The position numbers and the translations under genes were made by a program. A stretch of 30,942 nt of DNA from an uncultured Oscillospiraceae bacterium. GTDB lineage: Bacteria > Bacillota > Clostridia > Oscillospirales > Oscillospiraceae. The first letter of the stretch is position 1, and every line of letters starts with the position of its first letter. The stretch is taken from positions 1 through 30,942 of the forward strand of contig CAADVN010000192.1 of NCBI GenBank assembly GCA_900752445.1. Direction: 5' to 3'. The notes under the pieces are model-generated. The model saw nothing but the letters and a program-made list of their open reading frames with translations, did no database searches and had not been told where the DNA came from. Shown in pieces: positions 23,601 to 30,940 of this stretch.

Positions 23601-24071
23601 GCGCTCCCTCGCCTCGTCGTAGAGGCCCATGACGAGCTTCTGCGGTATGTCGCCGGCCAGGCAGCCCGAGAGGCAGACAAGGCCCTCCGCGTGCTCGTAG
23701 AGCAGCGGCCAGTCTATCCTCGGCCTGATATAAAAGCCCTCCACAAAGCCCATGGAGACGAGGTAGCAGAGGTTGCGGTAGCCCGTCTCATTCTTGCAGA
23801 GCAGTATGAGATGGCTGTAGTCCGAGTCACGGCCATGCTCCCTGTCGCTCCGGCCCCGGGGCGCGACATAGACCTCACAGCCTATGACAGGGTGTATGCC
23901 CTCCTTCACGCAGGCCTCGTAAAAGGCCACGGCCCCGTACATGACGCCGTGGTCGGTTATCGCAAGGTGCTCAAAGCCCAGCTCCTTCGCGCGCTTTACC
24001 AGGGCGTCTATGCGGCAGGCGCCGTCGAGAAGGCTGTATTCCGTGTGCAGATGCAGATGTGTGAACGCCAA
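20601..24071 (-). CDS. dnaE: DNA polymerase III alpha subunit, DnaE type
   Basis: This 1156-residue replicative polymerase subunit starts with a PHP domain (FTHLHLHTEYSLLDGACRI, AITDHGVMYGAVAFYEAC) over about 200 residues. The palm carries the catalytic aspartates of PDIDIDF near residue 395, after GPGRGSAAGS. Finger and helix-hairpin-helix parts follow, then an OB-fold (about 985-1065, TKTGKLMCYVQIEDDTGAIE). No DnaQ-like exonuclease insert is present, so it is DnaE rather than PolC. It may be DnaE1 or the lagging-strand DnaE3 type; sequence alone does not decide. It starts 2 nt after whiA's stop and closes the hprK operon. Confidence 0.97.
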   Translation of the reverse strand: MAFTHLHLHTEYSLLDGACRIDALVKRAKELGFEHLAITDHGVMYGAVAFYEACVKEGIHPVIGCEVYVAPRGRSDREHGRDSDYSHLILLCKNETGYRNLCYLVSMGFVEGFYIRPRIDWPLLYEHAEGLVCLSGCLAGDIPQKLVMGLYDEARERALELRRVFGEDFYLEIQRHGLADEEDAARGLIRLHEETGIPLALTNDAHYIEKKDAYFQDVLMCIQTGKTVDRTDRMRFETQEFYLKSEEEMRALFPGQGEAADNTNVIAEKCRFDFEFGHYHLPRFKLPEGETDSAAYLEKLCLEGFARRYGEGRPEAEQQLRYELDMISKMGFVDYFLIVSDFIGYAKRRGIPVGPGRGSAAGSVVSYCLGITDIDPIKYSLYFERFLNPERVSMPDIDIDFCVRRRGEVIDYVNRKYGSDHVAQIVTFGTMAARQAVRDTGRALNVSYADCDAVAKQIPFAIGMTIDEAMKLSKPLRDMYESDEKLHSLIDTAKALEGMPRHASTHAAGVVITERPVYEYVPLAKNDESVVTQYTMTTLEHLGLLKMDFLGLRNLTVLEDAAELVRKRQRDFDVEKLPEDDEATFAMLSAGKTSGVFQLESNGITAVCMGLRPKSIEDITAVIALYRPGPMDSIPRFLECSSHPERISYKHPLLEPILSVTYGCIVYQEQVIEIFRKLAGFSLGQADMIRRAMSKKKHEVIDAERRAFIYGDEERGIPGCIKNGVDEATANSIYDEILDFASYAFNKAHAVAYAVVAYRTAYMKCHWPSEYMAALLTSVLDSSNKVAEYIAECREMGIKVLPPDVNESDARFTVVGGNIRFGLVAIKNIGEKFIQQLMNERQLNGPFTGFEEFCRRMSGKELGRRAVESLIRSGAFDSLGLKRRALIQMMDPVLDSIATDGRHNIDGQLDLFGFSGEGRRAGHGGASVKVPEVEEFTRQELMLMERETTGLYLSGHPIDDYKEAARRVGAVNIGAILEDFANEEGPQRYRDSQHIMLAGVVLSYRMRTTKTGKLMCYVQIEDDTGAIELLVFQKVLDQSGCYISENLPIMVKGRISARDDKEPIIMADGIRPLSDLHELGTDAPPKASRKLWLRLSEAEPKLLRRIELLCEMFPGQERMIMVVGEDKRRLGAECCIRDSLVQELKEMLGDENVVVK

Positions 24072-24073
24072 GC

Positions 24074-24985
24074 CTAGCCCTCCTTTTCGGCGCGTTTGCC
24101 GAGCTCTATGAGTTTCTTCAGCCTGTGGCTGAGGCAGGACTTCGTCACGGGCGGGTCAGACAGCTGCGCAAGGTCGGCAAGGCTCGCCGCCGGGTTTGCT
24201 ATCCGCAGCAACGCCGCCTGCTGCAGGCCCTCAGGCAGGCCGTCCAGCCCGTATTCGCGCTCCACGGCGCGTATGGCCGCCAGCTGCTCCTGCGCCGCGG
24301 CCACGGTCTTGTCCGCGTTCGCCGTGTCGCAGTTCACCTTGCGGTTTATCTCGTTGCGCATGTCCCGCTCCACCTTTGCCGACATCACATCCAGCGCCGA
24401 CACAGGCGCGCCTATGGCAGTCAGGAAGTCCGCTATTACCTCCGACTGCTTGAAATAGGTCACCTGGTTCGCCCCGCGCCGGGCCTGCCCGGACTCGAAG
24501 CCCAGCTCATACAGCAGCGAGCCCAGCTCTCGGCCCACGCTGCCGTGCGCCGTCACGAGCTCCAGATGATAGCTCTTCATGGGGTCTGTCACGCTGCCGC
24601 CCGCAAGGAAGGCGCCGCGCACGAACGAGGCCCGGCAGCAGTCGCTCTCGAGTATGCCCAGGTTTATATGCAGCGCCAGCGTGTCCTCCGGCTCCATGTC
24701 GAAGGCCCGGAACACCGTGCGTATCTTCTCCGCGTCAGTGATGAGGAAGCGGCGCTTGCCCCGGGCCTCAGGCTCAGGCTGCTCGTCGAAACTCACATTG
24801 AAGGCGCGTTTGAAAAGCCGCGGCAGCAGGGCAGCAAATTCCCCGCTCGCCGTGACCAGCCTTATCTCCCTCTGGTTGAAGGTATTGCCGTACAGCAGCG
24901 CCCCGTAGGCCATGGCCACGGCACAGCATTTTTTCCTCGGCAGCTGACGGCAGAGCTCCGCCTTCACCTGCGACGCAAAGGACAT
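24074..24985 (-). CDS. whiA: WhiA, sporulation/division regulator
   Basis: This 303-residue DNA-binding protein combines a degenerate LAGLIDADG homing-endonuclease fold (CCRASFVRGAFLAGGSVTDP, YHLELVT) with a C-terminal helix-turn-helix (LADLAQLSDPPVTKSCLSHRLKKL). In streptomycetes it controls sporulation genes; in B. subtilis it influences division and chromosome segregation. The N-terminus SFASQVKAELC is canonical. ATG 24985 has GAGGGGG 7 nt upstream. Its place after rapZ-yvcK matches the conserved Firmicutes/Actinobacteria block. Confidence 0.96.
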   Translation of the reverse strand: MSFASQVKAELCRQLPRKKCCAVAMAYGALLYGNTFNQREIRLVTASGEFAALLPRLFKRAFNVSFDEQPEPEARGKRRFLITDAEKIRTVFRAFDMEPEDTLALHINLGILESDCCRASFVRGAFLAGGSVTDPMKSYHLELVTAHGSVGRELGSLLYELGFESGQARRGANQVTYFKQSEVIADFLTAIGAPVSALDVMSAKVERDMRNEINRKVNCDTANADKTVAAAQEQLAAIRAVEREYGLDGLPEGLQQAALLRIANPAASLADLAQLSDPPVTKSCLSHRLKKLIELGKRAEKEG

Positions 24986-24997
24986 CCCATGACCCCC

Positions 24998-25996
24998 TCA
25001 GCCGTAGACCCTCGTGTGTGATTTCTCGTGATAGAGCCGCAGGAGCTCCCGCGCCAGCGCGTCCGGGTCGTGCCTGACGTAGCCCGAGGCCCAGCCCGCC
25101 ACCGGCGCGCGCAGCAGGCCCACGCCCAGCTCGTGCACCGCGCGCTCGTCTATGACGACCGGCTCCGCGCCCTCTTTTTCGTACTTCTCCCTCAGCTCCG
25201 CCGGTATCTCGCGGTCGTTCGCCAGGCACCAGTCGAAGAGCCGCTCGCCGGAATTGGAGAACAGCGCGCCTATGTGGTCCGAGGCCGTGTAGCCCTCCGT
25301 CTCGCCATCCTGGGTCATGACGTTCAGCACGTAGATCTTGAAGGCGTCGGACTCCGCCACCGCCTGCGCCACGCCCTCGGTCAGGAGGTTCGGCATGATG
25401 CTCGTGTACAGGCTGCCCGGGCCGAGGACTATCATATCCGCGGCGTTTATGGCCTCTATGACCTGAGGCAGGGCCGGCGGGCGCTCGGGTATGAGCCGCA
25501 CCCGCAGTATCCTCGCGCCGAGGCTCTTTTTGAAGTCGGCTATCTTGGACTCGCCCAACACCTCGCTGCCGTCGTCGAACTCCGCGGCGAGATAGACGTT
25601 CTCATTCGTCACGGGCAGCACACGGCCGGTGATGGCGAGGACCTCGCTCATCTTGCGCACGGCCTCGTCAAAGGTGCCGGACATGCCGTTGAGCGCCGCA
25701 AGGAAGAGGTTGCCGAAGCTCTGTCCCTTTAAGCTTCCCTCTGTGAACCTGTAGGCGAGCAGCTTTTCCATCGTCGGCTCCGTGTTCGCCAGGGCCTGGA
25801 TGCAGTTGCGCACGTCGCCCGGAGGCGGCATGCCCAGGTCCTGCCTCAGCATTCCCGAGCCTCCGCCGTCGTCAGCGACGGTGACTATGGCCGTTATGTT
25901 CTCCGACTGCCGCTTCAGGCCCCGGAGCATCGTTGAAAGCCCCGTGCCGCCGCCTATGACGACGATCTCCGGGCCCTGTCTCTGCTTTTTTCTCAT
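24998..25996 (-). CDS. yvcK: YvcK/GlmR, gluconeogenesis factor family
   Basis: This 332-residue protein has the CofD-like fold: IVVIGGGTGLSTMLRGLK, VTVADDGGGSGMLR, PPGDVRNCIQALA and GNLFLAAL, then VLGPGSLYTSIMPNLL. In B. subtilis the protein binds UDP-GlcNAc and stimulates GlmS, balancing carbon flow into the cell wall; this is family knowledge. Gene order rapZ-yvcK-whiA is the conserved one, with gaps of 4 and 12 nt. Length is near the usual 320. No phosphorylation site is claimed. Confidence 0.96.
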   Translation of the reverse strand: MRKKQRQGPEIVVIGGGTGLSTMLRGLKRQSENITAIVTVADDGGGSGMLRQDLGMPPPGDVRNCIQALANTEPTMEKLLAYRFTEGSLKGQSFGNLFLAALNGMSGTFDEAVRKMSEVLAITGRVLPVTNENVYLAAEFDDGSEVLGESKIADFKKSLGARILRVRLIPERPPALPQVIEAINAADMIVLGPGSLYTSIMPNLLTEGVAQAVAESDAFKIYVLNVMTQDGETEGYTASDHIGALFSNSGERLFDWCLANDREIPAELREKYEKEGAEPVVIDERAVHELGVGLLRAPVAGWASGYVRHDPDALARELLRLYHEKSHTRVYG

Positions 25997-26000
25997 CGAT

Positions 26001-26858
26001 TCATCCCTTCTCGAGATCCCTGAAGCTCCGCGCCGTCTGGAAGCCCAGCTCCGAGAGCCTGTCCGCCAGCGCGTTCGTCACCGCCACGCTCCTGTGCCGG
26101 CCTCCCGTGCAGCCTATGGCTATGTTGAGGTTGTACTTGCCCTCCTCCAGATAGAGCGGCATGAGGAACTTCAGCATTGAGACCAGCATCTCCAAAAAGC
26201 GCTTCGCGTCCCCGCAGGAGAGCACGAAGTCCGAGACCGGCCCGTCCAGCCCCGAGAGCGGCCGCAGTTCCTCGACATAGAACGGGTTCGGCAAAAAGCG
26301 CACGTCGAAGACGAGGTCCGCGTCCATGGGCAGGCCGTACTTGTAGCCGAAGGCCGTAACCGTGACGGCCAGCCGCCTGCCGGCGCCGCCGCTGGGCAGA
26401 ATATCCGCTATCCTGGCCTGCAGCATGGCCGTCGTCAGGCCGGTCGTATTGATGATATAGTCCGCGCGCTCCCGCAGAGGGGCCAGCAGCGCTACCTCGC
26501 GCCGCACGGCATCCTCTATGGAGCCGCCGGCGAGCATGGGGTGAGGCCGCCTTGAGCTCTTGTAGCGGCGCACGATGGTGGGCGTGTCCGCCTCCACGAA
26601 GAGGATGCGGTACTCCAGCCCCTGCTCCCAGAGCTTATCCAGCGCGTCTATGAGCCCCGGTATGCTCTCGCGCTCGCGCACGTCCGTCACCAGCGCCACG
26701 CGCTCGTAGCGTCCCCGCGTCGCTATACAGAGCTCGGCAAACCTCGGCAGCAGCGCCACCGGCATGTTGTCCACGCAGTAGTAGTCCATGTCCTCGAGTA
26801 TGTCCGCCGCCATGCTCTTGCCCGCGCCGGACATGCCCGATATGATGAGAAACTCCAT
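26001..26858 (-). CDS. rapZ: RapZ/YvcJ, P-loop nucleotide and RNA-binding adaptor
   Basis: This 285-residue protein has a P-loop GMSGAGKS at residues 8-15, the family block DYYCVDNMPVALLP, and a C-terminal domain with NPFYVEELRPLSG and GCTGGRHRSVA. In enterobacteria RapZ controls GlmS through small RNAs; the Firmicutes protein (YvcJ) is a nucleotide hydrolase with a less clear role. Here it lies between murB and yvcK, placing it among genes for amino-sugar and wall precursor control. Confidence 0.95.
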   Translation of the reverse strand: MEFLIISGMSGAGKSMAADILEDMDYYCVDNMPVALLPRFAELCIATRGRYERVALVTDVRERESIPGLIDALDKLWEQGLEYRILFVEADTPTIVRRYKSSRRPHPMLAGGSIEDAVRREVALLAPLRERADYIINTTGLTTAMLQARIADILPSGGAGRRLAVTVTAFGYKYGLPMDADLVFDVRFLPNPFYVEELRPLSGLDGPVSDFVLSCGDAKRFLEMLVSMLKFLMPLYLEEGKYNLNIAIGCTGGRHRSVAVTNALADRLSELGFQTARSFRDLEKG

Positions 26859-26861
26859 CCC

Positions 26862-27779
26862 TCAACCCTTCAAGATCCTGACCTCGGGCTCAAGCCTGAT
26901 GCCGCTGCGGTCATACACCGTCTTCTGTATATGCTCCATGAGCCTCATAACGTCCTCAAAGCTCGCGCCGCCCCGGTTCACGACGAAGCCCGCGTGCTTT
27001 TCCGACACCTGCGCCCCGCCTATGGCAAAGCCCTTGAGCCCCGCCTCGTCTATGAGCGCCGCCGCAAAACCGCCGGCAGGCCGCTTGAAGGTGCTGCCAG
27101 CCGAGGGCATATCCAGGGGCTGCGAGGCCCGGCGCTTCTCCATGAGCTCGCGCATCCGCGCCCGGATCTCCTCCGGCTCCTTCGGTGTGAGCTTCACCGT
27201 CGCCGAGGTCACGAGCCTGCCCGTGCCCTCCAGGGCGCTGTGCCTGTAGGAAAGTTCCAGTTCCGAGGCCGGGACGCTCCGCACGACGCCGTCCGTGTCC
27301 GCGTACTCGACGCTCTCGAGCACGTCCTTCATCTCGCCACCGTAGGCGCCCGCGTTCATGAACACCGCGCCGCCGAGGCTGCCCGGGATGCCGTGGGCGA
27401 ATTCGAGGCCCGAGAGCCCGCTGTTCGACGCAAAGACCGCGAGTTTCGCCAGCGTGATGCCCGCGCCGGCCCTTATCCTGCCGTCCCCGTGCAGCTCCGC
27501 CTCAGACATCGCCTCGCCCATCCTGACCACGACCTTGTCGAGGCCCTCGTCCGCAACGAGCAGGTTCGTGCCGTTGCCCATGAGCTCGAAGGGCGCGCCT
27601 TCCCCGGCCAGCAGTTTCAGCAGCGCCGCGGCCTCAGCAGCCGAGGCCGGACAGCACATCAGCCGCGCGGGCCCGCCTATCCTGAAGGCGCAGTGCGCGC
27701 TCATCGGCTCGTTTTCATGCAGCTCCAGCCCTGGCAGCGCCCTTCTGATGTCAAATATGAGTTTTTCACTTACACGCAA
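26862..27779 (-). CDS. murB: UDP-N-acetylenolpyruvoylglucosamine reductase
   Basis: This 305-residue FAD enzyme makes UDP-MurNAc. FAD-binding blocks FRIGGPARLMCCP, LMGNGTNLLV and GLEFAHGIPGSLGGAVFMNAGAYG (two halves) are clear. The catalytic serine is in PSAGSTFKRP and the C-terminal glutamate in LEPEVRILKG, the type II MurB pattern of Gram-positives. The start codon is TTG 27779, 9 nt after GGGAGG at the end of hprK. It sits inside the hprK-rapZ-yvcK block, a common clostridial arrangement. Confidence 0.95.
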   Translation of the reverse strand: MRVSEKLIFDIRRALPGLELHENEPMSAHCAFRIGGPARLMCCPASAAEAAALLKLLAGEGAPFELMGNGTNLLVADEGLDKVVVRMGEAMSEAELHGDGRIRAGAGITLAKLAVFASNSGLSGLEFAHGIPGSLGGAVFMNAGAYGGEMKDVLESVEYADTDGVVRSVPASELELSYRHSALEGTGRLVTSATVKLTPKEPEEIRARMRELMEKRRASQPLDMPSAGSTFKRPAGGFAAALIDEAGLKGFAIGGAQVSEKHAGFVVNRGGASFEDVMRLMEHIQKTVYDRSGIRLEPEVRILKG

Positions 27780-27782
27780 GGC

Positions 27783-28727
27783 TCAGTACCTCCCGCCGTT
27801 GTCTATCATCTTATCGTGCTCCTGGGCCAGCGCCACGGCGGCGTTGTAGCCCATCTTTTTCTGGCGGTTGTTCATCGCCGCGAGCTCCAGTATGACGGCG
27901 AGGTTTCGGCCAGGACGGACCGGTATAGTCACGCTCGGTATGTTCACGCCCAGGATGCTGGTGTACTCCGTCTCCAGCCCCAGCCGGTCATATGCCTTGT
28001 CGTTGTCCCAAAGCTCAAAGTTCACGACGAGGTCCACGTTTGTCTCAGGCTTTATTGCGCCGACGCCGAAGATATGCCGCGCGTTGATGACGCCTATGCC
28101 GCGCAGCTCCATGTAATAGCGTATGAGCTCCGGGGCCGTGCCTATGAGCGTTTCGCGCGAGATGCGGCGTATCTCCACCGCATCGTCGGCTATGAGCCTG
28201 TGCCCGCGTTTTATGAGCTCTAGCGCCGTCTCGCTCTTGCCGACTCCGGAGTCGCCCATGATGAGCAGGCCCTCGCCGTAGACCTCGACCAGGACGCCGT
28301 GCAGCGTCACCCTCGGGGCCATGGCGTTTTTGAGCATGCTGATTAGGTCGGCCATGAAGGTCGAGGTATCCTCCTTCGTGCTCAGGAGGTTGCGGTCATA
28401 TTTTTCGGCCAGCTCTATGCACTCGGGCAGAGGCTTGGTGTCGTGGCAGATGATGAGCGCCCTTATATCGAAGCGCATGAACTGCTCGAGCGCCACGCGC
28501 CGCGCCTCCGGCGAGAGGGTCTGAAGATAGGTGTTTTCGACCCGGCCTATGAGCTGTATCCTGTTGGGGTCAAAGTAGTCGTAAAAACCGGCGAGCTGCA
28601 GGGCCGGGCGGTTGACGTCCGCGGTATAGACCCTCACCGTGTCAAAGTCCTTTGCGGCGTGGATGATGCTCAGGTTCTGCTCCTCCACTATCTTTTTCAG
28701 GCTCAGGGAATACTCCTCGCGCACCAT
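27783..28727 (-). CDS. hprK: HPr kinase/phosphorylase
   Basis: This 314-residue bifunctional enzyme phosphorylates or dephosphorylates Ser46 of HPr, the sensor step of carbon catabolite control. The catalytic domain shows LHGVLVEVYGEG with His143, Walker A GDSGVGKS at 158-165, GHRLIADDAVEI and the C-terminal signature LELWD-like FELWDNDKAYDRLGLETEYTSILG (split here). It is the first gene of the operon, with AAGGAGG 10 nt before ATG and its own promoter. The HPr substrate gene is not in the window. Confidence 0.96.
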   Translation of the reverse strand: MVREEYSLSLKKIVEEQNLSIIHAAKDFDTVRVYTADVNRPALQLAGFYDYFDPNRIQLIGRVENTYLQTLSPEARRVALEQFMRFDIRALIICHDTKPLPECIELAEKYDRNLLSTKEDTSTFMADLISMLKNAMAPRVTLHGVLVEVYGEGLLIMGDSGVGKSETALELIKRGHRLIADDAVEIRRISRETLIGTAPELIRYYMELRGIGVINARHIFGVGAIKPETNVDLVVNFELWDNDKAYDRLGLETEYTSILGVNIPSVTIPVRPGRNLAVILELAAMNNRQKKMGYNAAVALAQEHDKMIDNGGRY

Positions 28728-28761
28728 GGTGACGCAGCCTCCTTCTTCAAACTATACCTCT

Positions 28762-28790
28762 ATTCTAACCACATTCCCCCGTTTTGGCAA
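28762..28790 (-). promoter_or_regulatory. Predicted promoter of the hprK-dnaE operon
   Basis: A -35 TTGCCA (28785-28790), 17 bp spacer and -10 TAGAAT (28762-28767) read leftward and give a leader of about 28 nt. It is divergent from rpmB. Confidence 0.65.
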
Positions 28791-28827
28791 TTACTTTTGA
28801 AAATCCCGGGGAATCTGAAAAATCGTC

Positions 28828-28856
28828 TTGCAATCTTTCGCGCCTTCTGCTATTAT
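28828..28856 (+). promoter_or_regulatory. Predicted promoter of rpmB
   Basis: TTGCAA (28828-28833), 17 bp and TATTAT (28851-28856) read rightward. The leader is about 40 nt and ends in GGAGG 10 nt before the ATG. Confidence 0.7.
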
Positions 28857-28903
28857 ATTAAAGCTGTTCACATAGTCTTAACGAGAACGGAGGTGCTGCA
28901 TAA

Positions 28904-29092
28904 ATGGCAAAGTGTGAATTTTGCGGCAAGGACATGGCCTTCGGCATCAAGGTCAGCCACTCCCACAGGCGCTCCAACCGCACCTGGAAGCCCAATGTCA
29001 AGCGCGTCAAGGCGATAGTTGACGGTAGCCCGAAGCACGTCTACGCCTGCACCCGCTGCCTCCGCAGCGGCAAGGTCACCCGCGCTGTCTGA
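28904..29092 (+). CDS. rpmB: 50S ribosomal protein L28, zinc-ribbon form
   Basis: This 62-residue basic protein of the large subunit has the L28 blocks GIKVSHSHRRSNRTWKPN and VKRVKA. Cysteines pair as C4-x-x-C7 and C49-x-x-C52, the zinc-binding (C+) version; zinc-free paralogues lack them. It is a single-gene unit with its own promoter and terminator. Confidence 0.96.
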   Translation: MAKCEFCGKDMAFGIKVSHSHRRSNRTWKPNVKRVKAIVDGSPKHVYACTRCLRSGKVTRAV

Positions 29093-29118
29093 GCTTGAGG
29101 GGAAAATATGCACGAAAC

Positions 29119-29147
29119 AAGGCCCGCCTTACAGGCAGGGCCTTTTT
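29119..29147 (+). terminator. Terminator of rpmB
   Basis: An 11-bp stem with one bulged A (29119-29129 with 29133-29144) and a three-base loop runs straight into TTTTT. Confidence 0.85.
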
Positions 29148-29183
29148 CGCGTCTTTTTTACCGTTTTATACGGGGCCGGGACG

Positions 29184-29192
29184 TGATATAAT
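29184..29192 (+). promoter_or_regulatory. Extended -10 promoter of the thiamine pyrophosphokinase gene
   Basis: TG-A-TATAAT (29184-29192) is a perfect extended -10. No good -35 is seen (TTTTAT at 29164-29169, 17 bp upstream). The leader is only about 14 nt. No TPP riboswitch is visible. Confidence 0.55.
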
Positions 29193-29212
29193 GTCGGCAG
29201 GAGATGATAAAT

Positions 29213-29866
29213 GTGAAGACCTGTTATATAGTCGGCGCGGCGGAACTGGCGCTGGGGCGGCTGAGGCCCGGCGCTGACGACATGGTGATAGCCGCGGACG
29301 CCGGCCTGCTGCATTTGGCAAAGCTCAAGATAAAGCCCGACCTCACCCTGGGCGACTTTGACTCTCTCGGCTACGTGCCGGGCGGCGAAAACGTCGAGGT
29401 CTGCCCCGTGCGCAAGGACGACACGGACACCATGGCCGCCCTGCGCCGGGCCCTCGACTTCGGCTGCGAAAGGGCGCTAATCTTCGGCGGGCTCGGCGGC
29501 AGGCGCTTCGACCACTCGCTGGCGAATGTCCAGGCCCTCGCCTGGGCCGACGCCCACGGGCTCGAGGCCTTCCTCGTAGGCCAGGGCTGCTGCCTCACCG
29601 CGCTCTCCGGCGGGCAGAAACTCAGCTTCGATTCCAAATACTCCGGCGACTTCTCCGCTTTCTGCCTCGGAGAGGCGGCAGGTGGCGTGTGCGAGACCGG
29701 CCTCAATTACAGCCTAGATAACGCCACACTCGAGCCGAGTTTCCCCCTCGGCGTCTCCAACGCCTTCACAGGCCAAAGGGCCGAAATATCCCTCCGCACA
29801 GGCCGGCTCATAGTCTACTGGCAGGACGACCCCGGCCTGCCGCTTCCCGAGCGCACTACGATATAA
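29213..29866 (+). CDS. thiN: Thiamine pyrophosphokinase
   Basis: This ~217-residue enzyme transfers pyrophosphate from ATP to thiamine, giving the cofactor TPP. Family motifs are IAADAGLLHLAK, LTLGDFDSLG, RKDDTDTMAALR and FGGLGGRRFDHSLANV, followed by a C-terminal beta domain with GVSNAFTGQRAEISLRTG. I place the start at GTG 29213 because AGGAG ends 9 nt before it; the ATG at 29204 touches AGGAG with no spacing. The gene stands alone between rpmB and the RHH gene. It is often near rpmB in clostridia. Confidence 0.93.
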   Translation: MKTCYIVGAAELALGRLRPGADDMVIAADAGLLHLAKLKIKPDLTLGDFDSLGYVPGGENVEVCPVRKDDTDTMAALRRALDFGCERALIFGGLGGRRFDHSLANVQALAWADAHGLEAFLVGQGCCLTALSGGQKLSFDSKYSGDFSAFCLGEAAGGVCETGLNYSLDNATLEPSFPLGVSNAFTGQRAEISLRTGRLIVYWQDDPGLPLPERTTI

Positions 29867-29877
29867 TTCGTAAAATT

Positions 29878-29889
29878 AATTATATAATT
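29878..29889. promoter_or_regulatory. AT-rich palindrome upstream of the RHH gene
   Basis: The perfect 12-bp palindrome AATTATATAATT lies 3 bp before the -35 of the RHH gene, within a strikingly AT-rich stretch in GC-rich DNA. It could be an operator for the RHH protein or an UP element. Confidence 0.35.
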
Positions 29890-29892
29890 TAC

Positions 29893-29921
29893 TTGACAAG
29901 TTTAATATGCTGGTGTATGAT
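29893..29921 (+). promoter_or_regulatory. Predicted promoter of the RHH gene
   Basis: TTGACA (29893-29898), 17 bp spacer and TATGAT (29916-29921) precede the gene, with ribosome binding site AAGAAGGTGA ending 4 nt before ATG 29945. Confidence 0.75.
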
Positions 29922-29944
29922 ATGCGTGTAAAGAAGGTGAAGGC

Positions 29945-30595
29945 ATGAAAAAGACATTATACAGCCTCATGCTCTCGGACGAGGTCGTGCGCGAGGTGGA
30001 CGCCCTGGCGCACAGGATGGGGACGAACCGCTCGAACCTGATAAACCAGATCCTGGCGGACTACGTCTCTGTGACGACGCCGGAGCGGAGGATAAACGAC
30101 ATATTCCGGGCCGTGGAACAGATGCTGGCGCCCTCTCGGGAGCTGGTGCCTTTCTTCGCGCCGAACGCGTTGACGATGTCATTGAAGTCCAGCCTCGAGT
30201 ACAAGTACCGGCCCACGGTGAAGTACGAGGTTCAGCTGTTCCGCTCGGGCGAGGGCTCGCTGGGCGAACTGAGCGTGGTGTTCAGAACGCAGTCGGCGGC
30301 GCTCATTGAGGCGATGACGGGCTTTTTCCGGCTTTGGAAGTACGTTGAAGACAAATTCCTCGCCCCTCAGCTGTCGGAGAGCCTGGACTATGCGCTCTAC
30401 GACGGCAAGTTCGTGCGCAGCATCGCCGTGCCGAGAGGCAGGGACTGCACGGCCGAGGACGTGGCCGAGGCGCTGTCGGAGTACATCAAGCTCTTTGACC
30501 GGCTCATGAAGGCCTGGCTCTGCGGGCGTGCCGACGCGAGGACGGTCGAGGCCGAGTATTACGCCGACCTCGGGCGGCGCAAAATTTTAATCTAA
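29945..30595 (+). CDS. Ribbon-helix-helix protein of unknown function
   Basis: The first ~45 of 216 residues look like a CopG/Arc-type ribbon-helix-helix: beta strand KTLYSLMLSD, helix EVVREVDALAHRMG and helix NRSNLINQILADYV. The remaining ~170 residues have no motif I recognise; they look like a mixed alpha/beta domain (YRPTVKYEVQLFRSG, GELSVVFRTQSAAL) ending in basic helices. That extra domain is far larger than in usual RHH repressors. Upstream is a strong promoter next to an AT-rich palindrome; downstream, 30 nt away, is clpB. A role in controlling clpB or itself is inference from position only. Confidence 0.7.
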   Translation: MKKTLYSLMLSDEVVREVDALAHRMGTNRSNLINQILADYVSVTTPERRINDIFRAVEQMLAPSRELVPFFAPNALTMSLKSSLEYKYRPTVKYEVQLFRSGEGSLGELSVVFRTQSAALIEAMTGFFRLWKYVEDKFLAPQLSESLDYALYDGKFVRSIAVPRGRDCTAEDVAEALSEYIKLFDRLMKAWLCGRADARTVEAEYYADLGRRKILI

Positions 30596-30625
30596 ACTGC
30601 CTTCTTTTTGAAAGGTGGGTCCATT

Positions 30626-30940
30626 ATGAACGCTGAGAAATTCACACAGAAGACAATTGAAACGATAAATACCGCGCAGGCGATGGCGCAGGAGAACGGC
30701 AACCAGTACCTGACCCCGGCGCACCTGCTCTACGCCCTCATCGACCAGGACGGCGGCCTCATAGGCTCGCTGCTGGGCAAGATGGGCGCCGACTGCGACG
30801 CCATGCTGGGCGAGCTGGACGCCGAGATACGGAAGCTCCCGCGCGTCTCCGGCGGCAGCGGCGGGGTCTACGCCTCGCCCCAGACGAGCAAGCTCATCCG
30901 ACTTGGCCAGAAGGCGGGAGGAAAACTACGGGAAACATAA
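30626..30940 (+). CDS. clpB: ClpB chaperone, N-terminal domain (truncated or frameshifted at window edge)
   Basis: The 104 residues from ATG 30626 match the ClpB N-domain: MNAEKFTQKTIETINTAQ, LTPAHLLYALIDQ, IGSLLGKMGAD and LPRVSGGSGGVYAS. ClpB is a ~860-residue AAA+ disaggregase that works with DnaK. The frame closes at TAA 30938-30940, two bases before the window end, where the family would continue with a YVSxEH-type segment. The last ~25 bases also read less like ClpB. A sequence or assembly error at a contig end is the likely cause; a true stop is possible. The ribosome binding site AAAGGTGGG precedes the ATG. Confidence 0.85.
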   Translation: MNAEKFTQKTIETINTAQAMAQENGNQYLTPAHLLYALIDQDGGLIGSLLGKMGADCDAMLGELDAEIRKLPRVSGGSGGVYASPQTSKLIRLGQKAGGKLRET

